64,000 nt of DNA from Nostoc sp. CENA543 (GCF_002896875.1 NZ_CP023278.1:5464501-5528500), one strand, 5' to 3'; shown: positions 17,355 to 26,798, counted from the first letter of the stretch. A program made the numbers and translations. Notes: a model not told the origin generated them from the sequence alone.

Positions 17355-18218
17355 TTACTGTGTAACAAAATCACTTAAAGACGAAGCTGGAACAGCATTT
17401 GCTCCATTTCCTGAATGACTATTGACAACATAACGTTGTTCGGGAACTGGATAACCAGCTTCACCAAAGCTTTCCCGAATAGTTTTATTGGTGTCAAAAT
17501 AAACTTGCCAGTAGTGGTCATTATTGCAATAAGGACGCACTGCTAATACTGTCCCGGCTAAATTAAAGTCGAGAATTTCTACATCCGGTGCAGGATTATC
17601 CAGTACGTTGGGAATTTGGCTAATTTTAGATTTTAATAGTGCGATCGCTTCATTATGATCGACTGTGTGGTGTATTTGAGCTATCAAATCAACCCGACGG
17701 TAAGGATTAGCAGAAAAATTCTGGATATTGTCAGCAAAGATTTTGTTGTTAGCAACTATTGTTAAGACGTTGTCAGGTGTATTGATGCTAGTGGTAAATA
17801 GTCCAATTTCCGTCACAGTCCCAGTTACACCACCGGCGGTAATAAAATCACCAACATTAAACGGACGGAACACAATCAAAAACGCACCAGCCGCAAAATT
17901 TGCCAACAGTCCACCCCAAGCCGCACCAATGGCTACACCAGCCGCCGCAAGTAAAGCCGCAAAAGAAGTGGTTTCAATGCCAAAAAAGCCGAGAATCGCC
18001 ACAACTAGGATGATTCTCAAAGTTACACCGATGATATTGAGCAAATAACTAATCAGCGTCGGCTCAATATTTTGACTGCGGAAAGCGCGACGCAGTAGCT
18101 TGACAGCAAAATCAATCAGTTTTTGGGCGATTAACCAAAGTGCGATCGCACCCAACACTTTTAAACCAAACTGTGTTAACAGTTGCAGCGCAATCTGTCC
18201 AATCTGCTGAAAGTTCAT
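17355..18218 (-). CDS. MscS family mechanosensitive channel (copy 2)
   Basis: 287 residues, ATG at 18218. It has the same architecture as the neighbour: helices at about 15-35, 58-80 and 84-112, the pore motif AAAGVAIGAAWGGLLANFAA, RPFNVGDFITAGG, and the cytoplasmic cage domain ending near VPEQRYVV. The C-terminal tail (SHSGNGANAVPASSLSDFV) is divergent. Relative to copy 1 the pore helix has AAWGG instead of AAWSG, which might tune gating. The genes are separated by 282 bp without a clear terminator. Confidence 0.93.
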   Translation of the reverse strand: MNFQQIGQIALQLLTQFGLKVLGAIALWLIAQKLIDFAVKLLRRAFRSQNIEPTLISYLLNIIGVTLRIILVVAILGFFGIETTSFAALLAAAGVAIGAAWGGLLANFAAGAFLIVFRPFNVGDFITAGGVTGTVTEIGLFTTSINTPDNVLTIVANNKIFADNIQNFSANPYRRVDLIAQIHHTVDHNEAIALLKSKISQIPNVLDNPAPDVEILDFNLAGTVLAVRPYCNNDHYWQVYFDTNKTIRESFGEAGYPVPEQRYVVNSHSGNGANAVPASSLSDFVTQ

Positions 18219-18454
18219 AAGTTATTCTTATTTTAGCTATTTATTAAAGAACATACTAGTAAAATCACTTAAAAATGCCTAAAAATACTTTTTTTTAATC
18301 TTTGATTACCATACATTAGCTAGTTATTAAGCGTATAGTCTGGGATTGAGCGAAATACATACCCTCCTAAATTACGAATTACGAATTACTAATTACGCAT
18401 TACAAATTCGGTATGATATTTGATCTGCAAGTATTTACCGAATGAAAACTAACT

Positions 18455-19540
18455 ATGACTCAGAACTACCGTATTACCCTACTTCCTGGCGATGGTATTG
18501 GCCCCGAAATTATGGCTGTGGCGGTAGATGTGCTGACAGTCATAGGAAAGCAATTTGATATTCACTTCGACTTTCAAGAAGCGTTACTTGGCGGTGCAGC
18601 TATTGACGCAACAGGTGAACCCCTCCCAGCTGCTACCCTCGAAGCTTGTCGCAACAGTGACGCTGTCTTACTGGCTGCTATCGGTGGTTACAAGTGGGAC
18701 AGCCTCCCAGCTAACCAACGTCCAGAAGCAGGTTTATTAGGACTCCGCGCAGGCTTAGAACTATTTGCCAATTTGCGTCCAGCCCAAATTTTACCCCAAC
18801 TCATCGATGCTTCCACCTTAAAGCGGGAAGTAGTAGAAGGTGTAGATATTATGGTTGTACGTGAACTTACTGGCGGGATTTACTTCGGCAAACCCAGAGG
18901 CATTTTTCCCACCGAAACTGGTGAAAAACGCGGTTTGAATACTATGGTGTATACCGAATCAGAAATTGAGCGGATTGGTAGAGTAGCATTTGAAACAGCA
19001 CGCAAACGTCGGGGTAAACTTTGTTCAGTCGATAAAGCCAACGTATTAGAAGTATCGCAGTTGTGGCGCGATCGCATGACCAAGTTAGCCCAAGAATACC
19101 CAGATGTGGAACTCACCCATCTATATGTAGATAATGCTGCCATGCAATTAGTCCGCGCCCCCAAGCAATTTGACACCATTGTTACAGGCAACTTATTTGG
19201 CGATATCCTCTCCGATGCCGCCGCCATGCTCACAGGTAGTATAGGTATGCTACCTTCTGCCAGTTTAGGTGCATCGGGGCCAGGATTATTTGAACCCGTT
19301 CATGGTTCTGCACCAGATATTGCAGGACAAGATAAAGCCAACCCCCTCGCCCAAGTTTTAAGCGCAGCCATGATGTTACGCTACGGCTTAAATCAACCCC
19401 AAGCCGCCGACAGAATCGAAAAAGCCGTATTGCAAGTTTTAGAACAAGGCGATCGCACAGGCGATATCATGTCACCAGGAATGAATCTTTTAGGTTGTCG
19501 CGCAATGGGCGATTCATTGATTAAGGCTGTGAGTCAATAG
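18455..19540 (+). CDS. leuB: 3-isopropylmalate dehydrogenase
   Basis: Catalyses oxidative decarboxylation of 3-isopropylmalate with NAD+ in leucine synthesis. 361 residues, standard. Signatures: [12 protein letters not shown] at the N-terminus, [35 protein letters not shown] (substrate Arg/Tyr), [16 protein letters not shown], and the metal-binding [14 protein letters not shown]. The [12 protein letters not shown] and [13 protein letters not shown] segments form the NAD site. The stop codon is the TAG of the first agtcaatag unit of the array that follows. Monocistronic in this window. Confidence 0.97.
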   Translation: MTQNYRITLLPGDGIGPEIMAVAVDVLTVIGKQFDIHFDFQEALLGGAAIDATGEPLPAATLEACRNSDAVLLAAIGGYKWDSLPANQRPEAGLLGLRAGLELFANLRPAQILPQLIDASTLKREVVEGVDIMVVRELTGGIYFGKPRGIFPTETGEKRGLNTMVYTESEIERIGRVAFETARKRRGKLCSVDKANVLEVSQLWRDRMTKLAQEYPDVELTHLYVDNAAMQLVRAPKQFDTIVTGNLFGDILSDAAAMLTGSIGMLPSASLGASGPGLFEPVHGSAPDIAGQDKANPLAQVLSAAMMLRYGLNQPQAADRIEKAVLQVLEQGDRTGDIMSPGMNLLGCRAMGDSLIKAVSQ

Positions 19541-19660
19541 TCAATAGTCAATAGTCATTAGTCATTAGTCATTAGTCATTAGTCATTAACTATTAGAACT
19601 TTCTCTCCCTTGTCTCCCTTGTCTCTCCTGTCTCCCATGCCCCATGCCCTATGCCTGATT
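19531..19660. repeat. STRR heptamer array and CTCCCTTGT repeats after leuB
   Basis: agtcaatagtcaatagtcat followed by TAGTCAT units to 19589, then cttgtctcccttgtctctcc and ccatgcccatgcc-like repeats. The leuB stop lies in the first unit. Confidence 0.85.
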
Positions 19661-19764
19661 GCCCATTTTCCGAAAAATTTCCTAGCACAATCGGCCAAAT
19701 TGGCAACCGTTATCAAAAGTTTCAGCTAAACTAGAAGCAAATCTAGCAACTACGCAGCAATATA

Positions 19765-20031
19765 GTGTACGCTTTACGACAAGAACAGGGAAAAGCTCAA
19801 TTTACTGCCCCCAGAAATCAGTCTCCTTTGATTGATCCTGCCGTAATCAGAGCTGCGGGGCGAATTTACTATACTCATTGTGAAGTACATCCTGAAATCG
19901 CCGGTCAACCTTCAGGAGTAGCCATCAATCGGGTGACTCACCGTGGTAAGGTGATTTTTACTAATCAGCCAGTTCTCTTACCTCAAGAATGTTTTGTACC
20001 CTTGAGTCAAATTGAATCACATATGTATTAG
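19765..20031 (+). CDS. Conserved hypothetical small protein
   Basis: 88 residues from a GTG start. A soluble protein with no obvious domain: IDPAVIRAAGRIYYTHCEVHPEIAG, GVAINRVTHRGKVIFTNQPVLLPQECF. Codon use and a well-formed alternation of charged and hydrophobic residues suggest a real gene. Two Cys and several His (YYTHCEVHPE) could bind a metal, but this is inference. It stands alone between leuB and the broken minus-strand gene. Confidence 0.5.
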   Translation: MYALRQEQGKAQFTAPRNQSPLIDPAVIRAAGRIYYTHCEVHPEIAGQPSGVAINRVTHRGKVIFTNQPVLLPQECFVPLSQIESHMY

Positions 20032-20057
20032 TAATTACTGTTAATTATGTAATTATA

Positions 20058-20414
20058 CTATCGCCTACGATCCCTTTCGAGGCGAGAAATCGCATCACGA
20101 TAAAGCTCTAGTTCCGATTTATGAGGGCTGCGTTTACGTTCTGCTTCAATATTTCGCTTGCAGGAACTCTCATCACTATAAAGAAGATGTCACAATTGTC
20201 TCTTCAGCACATCTAATTCAGTAGGAGGTAGTATTTCCTTAGACTGGCGCAGTTGTATCACGTATTGATGAGCAAATTGATATTCTGCATCTGTGAGATA
20301 ACCTAAACGATGCCCTGGACGGTAATCATTCTGTGCTGGTTGGCGTTTGTATCCAGCAAGAAACATTTCTCCAATGTCCAGCAGGTTAAAAACAGGATGA
20401 AAACCTCTAAGCAC
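20058..20414 (-). pseudogene. Hypothetical gene interrupted by an in-frame TGA
   Basis: From GTG 20414 the frame codes 74 residues (VFNLLDIGEMFLAGYKRQPA..., ending ELDVLKRQL), then TGA at 20190-20192. It continues without any other stop for 43 codons (HLLYSDESSCKRN, then a charged helical tail ending SRLERDRRR) to TAG at 20058. A TGG-to-TGA change would restore one 118-residue protein with a Trp at that place. It starts 14 bp after the gene at 20429, on the same strand. Not a recognised family. Either a recent nonsense mutation or a C-terminally shortened active form. Confidence 0.6.
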
Positions 20415-20428
20415 ATATATTTCAGTAT

Positions 20429-20803
20429 TTACCTTCTTGTGCGTTTTTTGGCTGAGAGTTTTGCCATAGTTCCTCTAAAGACGATTAAGACAGGAATCAG
20501 AGTAATAATCAGACCAGGGATAATCCCCCAGGACATTGAAGATATACCCGCAAATATAATTAGTAAAAATAATCCACCGAATAAGAACCAACCCGTAATT
20601 AGCACCCACCAAGGCATGGTGCCAGAAGACATGGTTCTCATAGCTCTACCTCTGACGTAAATCTCACCCATTGGGTCATACGCAGAGGGAATTCTCTCGT
20701 AATATCCTGGTTCTCGTTGGGCTGGGATTTCAACTCTAATGTTATCAGAGTTGAAATTACTGTCTTCGCCAAAAAAATCTTCGGGTTTGTTATTATCACT
20801 CAT
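20429..20803 (-). CDS. Hypothetical two-helix membrane protein
   Basis: 124 residues. The acidic N-terminus (about 1-60, PEDFFGEDSNFNSD) is cytosolic. Two transmembrane helices lie at about 65-85 (WWVLITGWFLFGGLFLLIIF) and 92-108 (GIIPGLIITLIPVLIVF), with a very basic C-terminus (MAKLSAKKRTRR) on the inner face. ATG start at 20803. The downstream gene (20414) follows 14 bp later and may be co-transcribed. Function unknown. Confidence 0.7.
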   Translation of the reverse strand: MSDNNKPEDFFGEDSNFNSDNIRVEIPAQREPGYYERIPSAYDPMGEIYVRGRAMRTMSSGTMPWWVLITGWFLFGGLFLLIIFAGISSMSWGIIPGLIITLIPVLIVFRGTMAKLSAKKRTRR

Positions 20804-21206
20804 AATTTTTAGCTAGTATTTTTAGTTACACTCTCTAAGCATGGTATCTATTCAACAATCATCAATCCGCACTTCACAAGAGATGTTTGAGAGGAGAATT
20901 TTGCTTGACTAGAATACACAAAGGCTAATCGTGAGATTTCGGATTTTCCTCACGTATTCTTCATAAAATTTAATCAAGAACTTACCTAAGCCCACTTAAA
21001 TACAGGAGTTTGGGAGTGTAAAGGTGTGGAGGTGTAGGGGAAAAAAAATGCTTCTTCTATATTTTGCTGGTGTGCCACCGCAATAGTTAAAGGCTCATAT
21101 TTGATTTCTGCGAAACTAAGTCAACTTTTCTTCTCCATTCCCCATTCCCATAACTATTGAACTCTCGACAAAAGGCGAAATATCAACGACAACTGACTCA
21201 GAACTT
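20804..21206. other. Gene-free 400-bp stretch
   Basis: Intergenic between divergent genes. Contains a G-rich tract near 21009-21045 (gtgtggaggtgtaggg) and AT-rich sequence, presumably holding the promoters of the membrane protein and pilD. I see no RNA gene, hairpin or reading frame of interest here. Confidence 0.5.
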
Positions 21207-22034
21207 GTGACAAATAAATATATGGATATTTTGATGGTAGCCCCAGCGATCATCATTGTTTTCGTCTTGGGTGCATCTATCGGTAGCTTTATCAATGTTG
21301 TCGTTTATCGATTACCTGCGGGATTATCAATTCTCTGGCCGCCTTCCCGTTGTCCCCACTGCTTAAACCAGCTCAAAGCCTATGATAATGTGCCTGTATT
21401 TGGGTGGCTGTGGTTAAAAGGGCGATGTCGTTATTGTAAAAGCCCGATTTCTGTGCGTTATCCAGTGGTAGAGGCGGTGACAGGGATTATTTTTCTCCTC
21501 ATTTTCTTGATATTCAACGTCTCAATTTTGACACTAGGATATTGGGCTTTTTGTAGTTGGTTATTAGCCTTGTCCCTGATTGATTTAGACACCATGACTT
21601 TACCCAATCCCTTAACTAAATCAGGGTTGGTGTTAGGAATTATCTTTCAGGTAGTGGTGGGATATATAAACGAAGCCAGCATTGCTAGCGTAGTTAAACA
21701 TTTAATGATGGGGATAGTGGGAGCTGTATTAGGATTATGGTTATTTGATGCGATCGCACTTCTCGGTATTTTCCTGCAAAAAGAAGCAATGGGTGCAGGA
21801 GATGCCAAACTAGCAGCCATGATGGGAGCGTGGCTAGGTTGGAAACATTTACTATTAGCTGGATTTATCGCTTGCAGTCTAGGCGCGATCGTAGGAATCA
21901 GCGCAATTATCCTATCAAAACGCAAATGGGGGCAAAAAATCCCCTTCGGCCCCTTCCTAGCATCCGGCGCATTCTTCACCCTCTTCGGCGGCGAAGCAGT
22001 TTTATCAGCCTACTTGAGATTGTTTAGTCATTAG
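21207..22034 (+). CDS. pilD: Prepilin peptidase / N-methyltransferase (A24)
   Basis: A bifunctional membrane enzyme that cleaves the leader of type IV prepilins and methylates the new N-terminus. 275 residues from GTG 21207, or 270 from ATG 21222. The N-terminal cytoplasmic methyltransferase domain has paired CxxC motifs C49/C52 and C74/C77. The catalytic aspartates are in SLIDLDTMTLPN (126-128) and GAGDAKLAAMMGAWLGW (D199). Eight hydrophobic helices. The end of the gene (SH, stop) is encoded by the first unit of the heptamer array. No pilus gene neighbours it. Confidence 0.94.
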   Translation: MTNKYMDILMVAPAIIIVFVLGASIGSFINVVVYRLPAGLSILWPPSRCPHCLNQLKAYDNVPVFGWLWLKGRCRYCKSPISVRYPVVEAVTGIIFLLIFLIFNVSILTLGYWAFCSWLLALSLIDLDTMTLPNPLTKSGLVLGIIFQVVVGYINEASIASVVKHLMMGIVGAVLGLWLFDAIALLGIFLQKEAMGAGDAKLAAMMGAWLGWKHLLLAGFIACSLGAIVGISAIILSKRKWGQKIPFGPFLASGAFFTLFGGEAVLSAYLRLFSH

Positions 22035-22180
22035 TCATTAGTCATTAGTCATTAGTCATTAGTCATTAGTCATTAGTCATTAGTCATTAGTCATTAGTTT
22101 TTCTCCCCTGCACCCTGCACCCTGCCCCCTGCCCCCTGCCCCCTGCCCCATTCCCAATCCCCAGTCCCCATTCCCAATAC
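22027..22180. repeat. STRR array (TAGTCAT) and C-rich CCCTGCC array
   Basis: TAGTCAT units without interruption from 22027 to 22098 (about ten copies), followed by a CCCTGCC/CCCCCTG array to about 22144 and CCCAATC/CCCATTC units to 22180. The pilD stop is the first TAG of the array. On the minus strand the second block is G-rich. Confidence 0.9.
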
Positions 22181-22646
22181 CAACTAAATTTTCCCCGACT
22201 GTAGCGTTCATTACCCCATTTACGCTTGACATTTTGGTAATATCAGCTTGTGACTAGTATCACCCTCTAATTGAAGAGTACCTGTTGGTAAATGCTGAAT
22301 GCTCATCAACTGGCGATACAAATTGCAATCTTGGGGGCAATACTTCAAGCTGGGGTTGAGGAAAGGCATCCTGTTGGGGGGTTGGTATGATAACGTCTTT
22401 AATTTTGCCAATACATTTACAACATTCACAGAACCAAATACTTGTATTGGCATCAGTATTTTCGTTAAGCTGGCAACCAAAGATGCAAATTTAGGTCTGA
22501 TTGCTTATAAGCGTAATTTGGCGATGTAGTCAACAGTTACAGGTTAATCATCACTAGTCAATAAAATTACTCAAGACTAATGATAATTGAATTATCCTGA
22601 CTGCTTGACTTATTTTCGACCTCGTACCCACTTGAATAAGATAAAA
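22181..22646. other. Intergenic stretch upstream of accD, no supported gene
   Basis: About 465 bp. Weak reading frames exist on both strands (22220-22480 minus, 22299-22529 plus) with TTG or internal starts, overlapping each other and without recognisable motifs; I do not call either. The 3' part (22530-22646) is AT-rich and likely holds the accD promoter. Confidence 0.4.
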
Positions 22647-23597
22647 ATGGCAAACAACGAAGAATCACGCGGTTTAAAGTCTCTATTTGATTGGTTTGCG
22701 AACCGCCGTAAATCGGGAGCTACCAACCTCGAACGCCAAGAGCGCGAAATTGCCGATGGACTGTGGCATAAATGTCCTAAGTGTGGTGTGCTGACCTATA
22801 CGAAAGACCTTTTAGCCAATCAAATGGTGTGCGTAGAATGCGGACATCACAATCGAGTAGACAGTGATGAACGCATCCGGCAAATAATAGACCAAAATAC
22901 TTGGAGAGCGATAGATGAAAATCTGCGTTCTACAGATCCTCTGCAATTCCGCGATCGCAAACCCTATAGCGATCGCTTGCGGGAAATGGAGGACAAGCTA
23001 GGGCTTTTAGATGCAGTTAAAACAGGTTTGGGGCAAATCAACGGTTTACCCGTAGGGCTTGCCGTGATGGATTTCCGCTTCATGGGCGGTAGTATGGGTT
23101 CTGTCGTGGGTGAAAAAATTACCCGCCTCATTGAACAAGCTACCCAACGACGTTACCCAGTAGTCATTGTTTGCACCTCTGGGGGAGCGAGAATGCAAGA
23201 AGGTATGCTCTCTCTAATGCAAATGGCGAAAATTTCCGCCGCCCTAGAACGTCACCGCGACGCTAAATTACTCTACATCCCCATTTTAACCAACCCCACC
23301 ACAGGCGGCGTAACTGCTAGTTTTGCTATGTTGGGCGACATTATCATTGCTGAACCTAAAGCCACCATTGGTTTCGCTGGTCGCCGTGTAATTGAGCAAA
23401 CCCTCAGAGAAAAGCTACCAGACGATTTCCAAACAGCCGAAGACCTACTCAAACATGGCTTCGTTGATGAAATCGTACCCCGTACCCAATTAAAGAACAC
23501 CCTAGCCAAACTCATCGCACTACACCAACCTGTCCCTACCGCCCCCCCTATGGTACGGTGGGAAGCGATGAGCTTTAGCACCACCGCAGCTGAATGA
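22647..23597 (+). CDS. accD: Acetyl-CoA carboxylase carboxyltransferase subunit beta
   Basis: Catalyses transfer of the carboxyl group from carboxybiotin to acetyl-CoA together with AccA, the first step of fatty acid synthesis. 316 residues from the ATG at 22647; the in-frame codons upstream are not conserved. A zinc ribbon with C43, C46, C62 and C65 (KCPKCG ... CVECGHH) is followed by the crotonase-like fold: [27 protein letters not shown] (oxyanion hole) and [15 protein letters not shown]. Standard plastid/cyanobacterial type. accA, accB and accC are not in the window. Confidence 0.97.
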   Translation: MANNEESRGLKSLFDWFANRRKSGATNLERQEREIADGLWHKCPKCGVLTYTKDLLANQMVCVECGHHNRVDSDERIRQIIDQNTWRAIDENLRSTDPLQFRDRKPYSDRLREMEDKLGLLDAVKTGLGQINGLPVGLAVMDFRFMGGSMGSVVGEKITRLIEQATQRRYPVVIVCTSGGARMQEGMLSLMQMAKISAALERHRDAKLLYIPILTNPTTGGVTASFAMLGDIIIAEPKATIGFAGRRVIEQTLREKLPDDFQTAEDLLKHGFVDEIVPRTQLKNTLAKLIALHQPVPTAPPMVRWEAMSFSTTAAE

Positions 23598-23599
23598 AA

Positions 23600-23640
23600 G
23601 GATGAGGGCAGGGGGCAGGGGGCAGGGGAGTAGAGGAAGT
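23600..23640. repeat. GGGGGCA array between accD and MFS gene
   Basis: gggcagggggcagggggcag, then gggag. Four or more runs of at least four G separated by CA give quadruplex potential. Lies between convergent gene ends. Confidence 0.8.
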
Positions 23641-23678
23641 TTTACACCAATTCCCAATTCCCCATGCCCTATGCCCAA

Positions 23679-25097
23679 TCACTCTTTAACAAACACTAAC
23701 GGAATTAAAGCCACTAGGCGCAACACACCAGAAAGGGCAAAAACCGCCAATAAACCTCCATGCTGAGTGAATTGGGCGATTAAGCTACCGATAGTTGTGC
23801 CTAACGCGCCACTAAAACCAGCCACCGCCGAAGCGATCGCAAAATATAGTGACTGGTTTTTGAGTGGGGCAATACCTAATTGCATATTGTTGTTACATAA
23901 GTCAATAGCTGCCCAAGTTCCGCCCGTTAAAATATGTAACAGTGGCAACCACAACCAAACGTCTAGATGATTCCCGCTAATTCCCAACCACAGTAACGGT
24001 GTCACCGCCACCAGAAGTCCAATAAAAATCAAAATCGGACGATTCCCAACTTTATCTGCTAACTTACCCCAAAACATCATCATCAGTAAATTAGCTCCCG
24101 CCTGCAAACTACCGTAAAGCGTCACCCAACTCACATCTAGTTGCAGCGTATCTAGCATATATAAATTAAAAAACGGCGCACTGAGATTTACAGCCAGCAT
24201 CCATAAGCCAAAATAAACTAAAAATTTTAAAAAATTAGCATTCTGCCAAAAATTAACGCCAGAATCAACCGCTAAAGATTTATTTGCTTCCTTAAATAAG
24301 ATTACAGATGTAATTTCTTCCCCTCCGCACCCTGCACTCTTTCCCCCGCCTTCCTGTGGAGATTCACTGATTGTATTTTGTAATTGCGGATTTATGTCTA
24401 TCTTGAAATACTGACATCCCAAGCTGAGAATCCCAAAAATGATACTCACCAACAGCACTACGCCATAACCTTGGAGAGTACCGCCATACCAATGGGAAAT
24501 CAGTAAACCCGCTAAAGGTACACAAATTAAGTTAGTGAGACTGACTGCACTATTACGTATACCAAAATACCTGCCCCGTAATCTTCGGGGAACAATGATA
24601 GCCAGCCAACTCAACCAAGACGCGCTTCCCAGCCCTCCTAATAGGTGACTACCTAAGACAATTAATAAAGTTAAGACTTCTAATTGCAGGGAGTTTACCC
24701 ATCCCCAACTAAAACCGATAACCCCAAGTAATAAAATTAGCCATAGTAGCCGAGCAATACCAAATGTTTTTAAAGCATATTGGAATCTGCTGGTGCTACG
24801 TTCGGATAAATAAGCTCCTAAAGGCTGAATCAGGTTCACCAGCATGGGAATTGATGTGATCATCCCAAATACTACCGGACTGGCATCTAACTCTACCAAG
24901 AAATTACTCAGTAAAATTCCGCCAGTAGCTAGGGAGAAAATAGCCGCAAAAATCGCATCCACCGTTGAGGCTTTTAAACTGGTGCGAATCGCATTCTTAT
25001 CAGATTGGCGGCTAGGAACAAGGTGAGTTTGGGGTTGAGGAATCTGGGGAAGTTCCAGAATCACGGGTGACACTGTTTCAAGCTGAATCGAATCCAT
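23679..25097 (-). CDS. MFS transporter
   Basis: 472 residues with 12 hydrophobic segments. The N-terminal half begins DAIFAAIFSLATGGILLSNFLVEL; the loop PRRLRGRYFGIRNSAVSLTNL is a motif seen in drug/metabolite MFS proteins. The central cytoplasmic loop contains a glycine-rich insert (QEGGGKSAGCGGEEI, about residues 246-260) that matches the C-rich repeat at 24322-24362. A solute cannot be predicted. The start ATG (25097) is divergent from the sugar-binding protein. Helices 7-12 resume at NFLKFLVYFGLWMLA. Confidence 0.88.
   Translation of the reverse strand: MDSIQLETVSPVILELPQIPQPQTHLVPSRQSDKNAIRTSLKASTVDAIFAAIFSLATGGILLSNFLVELDASPVVFGMITSIPMLVNLIQPLGAYLSERSTSRFQYALKTFGIARLLWLILLLGVIGFSWGWVNSLQLEVLTLLIVLGSHLLGGLGSASWLSWLAIIVPRRLRGRYFGIRNSAVSLTNLICVPLAGLLISHWYGGTLQGYGVVLLVSIIFGILSLGCQYFKIDINPQLQNTISESPQEGGGKSAGCGGEEITSVILFKEANKSLAVDSGVNFWQNANFLKFLVYFGLWMLAVNLSAPFFNLYMLDTLQLDVSWVTLYGSLQAGANLLMMMFWGKLADKVGNRPILIFIGLLVAVTPLLWLGISGNHLDVWLWLPLLHILTGGTWAAIDLCNNNMQLGIAPLKNQSLYFAIASAVAGFSGALGTTIGSLIAQFTQHGGLLAVFALSGVLRLVALIPLVFVKE
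24322..24362 (+). repeat. C-rich repeat inside the MFS coding region
   Basis: cctccgcaccctgcactctt followed by tcccccgccttcctgtgg, a degenerate member of the CCCTGC-type array found in many intergenic regions here. It lies in the loop between the two halves of the MFS transporter and is in frame, adding a Gly/Ser/Lys-rich segment. Confidence 0.55.
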
Positions 25098-25288
25098 AGA
25101 TATTATTTATGGGAAAGCACCCTGACATAAGTGAATCTATTGAGTTATTCAGTGTACACTCAAACACTTTGGGGATAATTCTTCGATATTTTACCTTGCA
25201 TTTCTCAACAAAACTTCAGACGAGTTAAATATCAGTCCGCAGTTACAGACGATATAAGTAAGGAGGAATAGACTTTAATTTAATCGTG

Positions 25289-26527
25289 ATGCGGAAGAAT
25301 TTTTGGCGATTTTTGGGTGTAGCGATCGCGATCGCCATGACTATAATTAGTTGCCATAGTCTACCAAAACCCCACCAAGTCACAGTTAAACTCAGTGGTT
25401 GGGGAGGTTCTCCTGTAGAACAGAAATTACTAAAACAAGTCTTACAAGACTTTGAAGCTAAACACCCGCAAATCAAGGTCAAATATGAGGTAATTTCTGA
25501 CCAATACATGGATGTGATCAAAACTCGCTTAGTTGGGGAAGCCGCACCCGATGTTTTTTATCTGGATGCTTTAGAAGCCCCTTTTTTGATGAGTCAGAAT
25601 GTCCTAGAACCGTTAAATAATTACATCACCCCAGAATTTGATTTAGCAGATTTTGAACCAACTTTATTAGACAGTTTTAAGTACCAAAATTCTATTTACG
25701 GACTGCCGAAAGACTATTCCACCTTGGCACTTTTTTATAACAAAAAAGCCTTTGTGACTGCTGGTTTAAACACTCCGCCCCAAAATTGGGCAGAACTCCG
25801 CAGCTACTCAAAACAATTAACAGGCAAACTCAACAGATACGGCTTTGGTGAAATGCCAGAATTAGCACGTCAAGCTTATAAAATTAAAGCCTTTGGTGGA
25901 CAAGTCATTGATTCCCAAGATAATGCTACATTTGCTAGTCCACAAGCCTTACAAGGATTACAGTTAGTCATTGACCAGTATCGCCAAGACCGTTCCTCTG
26001 CCCAAAAATCTGATGTGGGAACAAACTCAGGTAGTGAAATGTTTGGTCAAGGTAAGGTAGCGATGGTAATTGAAGGTAATTGGGCAATTCCTTATCTGCA
26101 AGAAACCTTTCCCAAATTGGAATTTGCGATCGCAGAAGTACCAACTATTAACAACAAAAAAGGCACAATGGTATTTACTGTCGCCTATGTCATGAATAAA
26201 CAATCTCAAAATAAAGCCGCAGCTTGGGAATTAATTTCTTACCTCACAGGTAAAGAGGGCATGCAGAAATGGACAGGAACAGGCTTTGCTTTACCTACTC
26301 GTAAATCCGTAGCCGAGAATTTGGGATATGACCAAGATAAGCTGAGGTCGCCTTTAGTCGCTGGTGTTAATTACGCTACACCTTGGCAAGTCGGTAAACA
26401 TCCAGCCGCCATTGTCAACAACTTTGATAATCAGTTCATCAGTGCTTTGCTAGGACAACAGCCATTAAAACAGGCGATGTTACAAGCGCAGCATGAAGCT
26501 AATCAGCAAATTCAATCTATGGAGTGA
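25289..26527 (+). CDS. ABC transporter sugar-binding lipoprotein (CUT1 type)
   Basis: 412 residues from ATG 25289 (GTG at 25286 also possible). The signal peptide ends in a lipobox (MTIISC22), so it is anchored to the outer face of the cytoplasmic membrane. It is a family-1 extracellular solute-binding protein: KLSGWGGSPVEQKLL, FEAKHPQIKVKYEV, GEAAPDVFYLDALEAP, GLPKDYSTLALFYNKKAF, and VFTVAYVMNKQSQNKAAAWELISYLTGKEG. Together with the two permeases downstream it should import a sugar or polyol; the ligand cannot be read. It is followed by a hairpin that may limit read-through. Confidence 0.93.
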   Translation: MRKNFWRFLGVAIAIAMTIISCHSLPKPHQVTVKLSGWGGSPVEQKLLKQVLQDFEAKHPQIKVKYEVISDQYMDVIKTRLVGEAAPDVFYLDALEAPFLMSQNVLEPLNNYITPEFDLADFEPTLLDSFKYQNSIYGLPKDYSTLALFYNKKAFVTAGLNTPPQNWAELRSYSKQLTGKLNRYGFGEMPELARQAYKIKAFGGQVIDSQDNATFASPQALQGLQLVIDQYRQDRSSAQKSDVGTNSGSEMFGQGKVAMVIEGNWAIPYLQETFPKLEFAIAEVPTINNKKGTMVFTVAYVMNKQSQNKAAAWELISYLTGKEGMQKWTGTGFALPTRKSVAENLGYDQDKLRSPLVAGVNYATPWQVGKHPAAIVNNFDNQFISALLGQQPLKQAMLQAQHEANQQIQSME

Positions 26528-26581
26528 TTTAAATTCCAGGTAAAACCATTATTTTCAATAAAAATACTTTGTTTAGATAAG

Positions 26582-26605
26582 GCTCCTAAAAAATCCTTTA
26601 GGAGC
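26582..26605 (+). terminator. Intercistronic hairpin between binding protein and permease
   Basis: gctcctaaa (26582-26590) and tttaggagc (26597-26605) form a 9-bp perfect stem with a 6-base loop, 55 bp after the binding-protein stop. No long T-run follows. In ABC operons such hairpins often stabilise the upstream mRNA or lower expression of the permeases. Confidence 0.7.
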
Positions 26606-26798
26606 TATAGATTGTGAAACAATTAATCACTTAAATCTAACCTTGCCTTTTTCTTTGTTCCTCTGCACAAAGAAAGAGTGAGACATTAATGAAATTCACT
26701 CTTGAGAAATATAGCAAGAAACCAGATACCACGAGTTATCGCAAATCAGATAAGACTGCTATAGATTGCTAAATACAATATTAAATGGAGATTTAACT

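Noticed and set aside
20190-20192. In-frame TGA as selenocysteine or Trp codon
   Set aside because: No SECIS-like structure was sought or seen, no Sec machinery is visible, and all other genes use TGA as stop. A nonsense mutation is simpler.
22027-22100. Tandem TAGTCAT array considered as CRISPR
   Set aside because: Units are 7 bp with no spacers and vary only by point changes; they fit the STRR class.
22220-22529. Overlapping weak frames on both strands upstream of accD
   Set aside because: Starts are TTG or internal, no motifs, and the two frames overlap each other; neither can be supported.
26766-26798. TTG at 26766 as start of the first sugar permease
   Set aside because: The GTG at 26799 has GGAG at a good distance; the extra 11 residues have no support.
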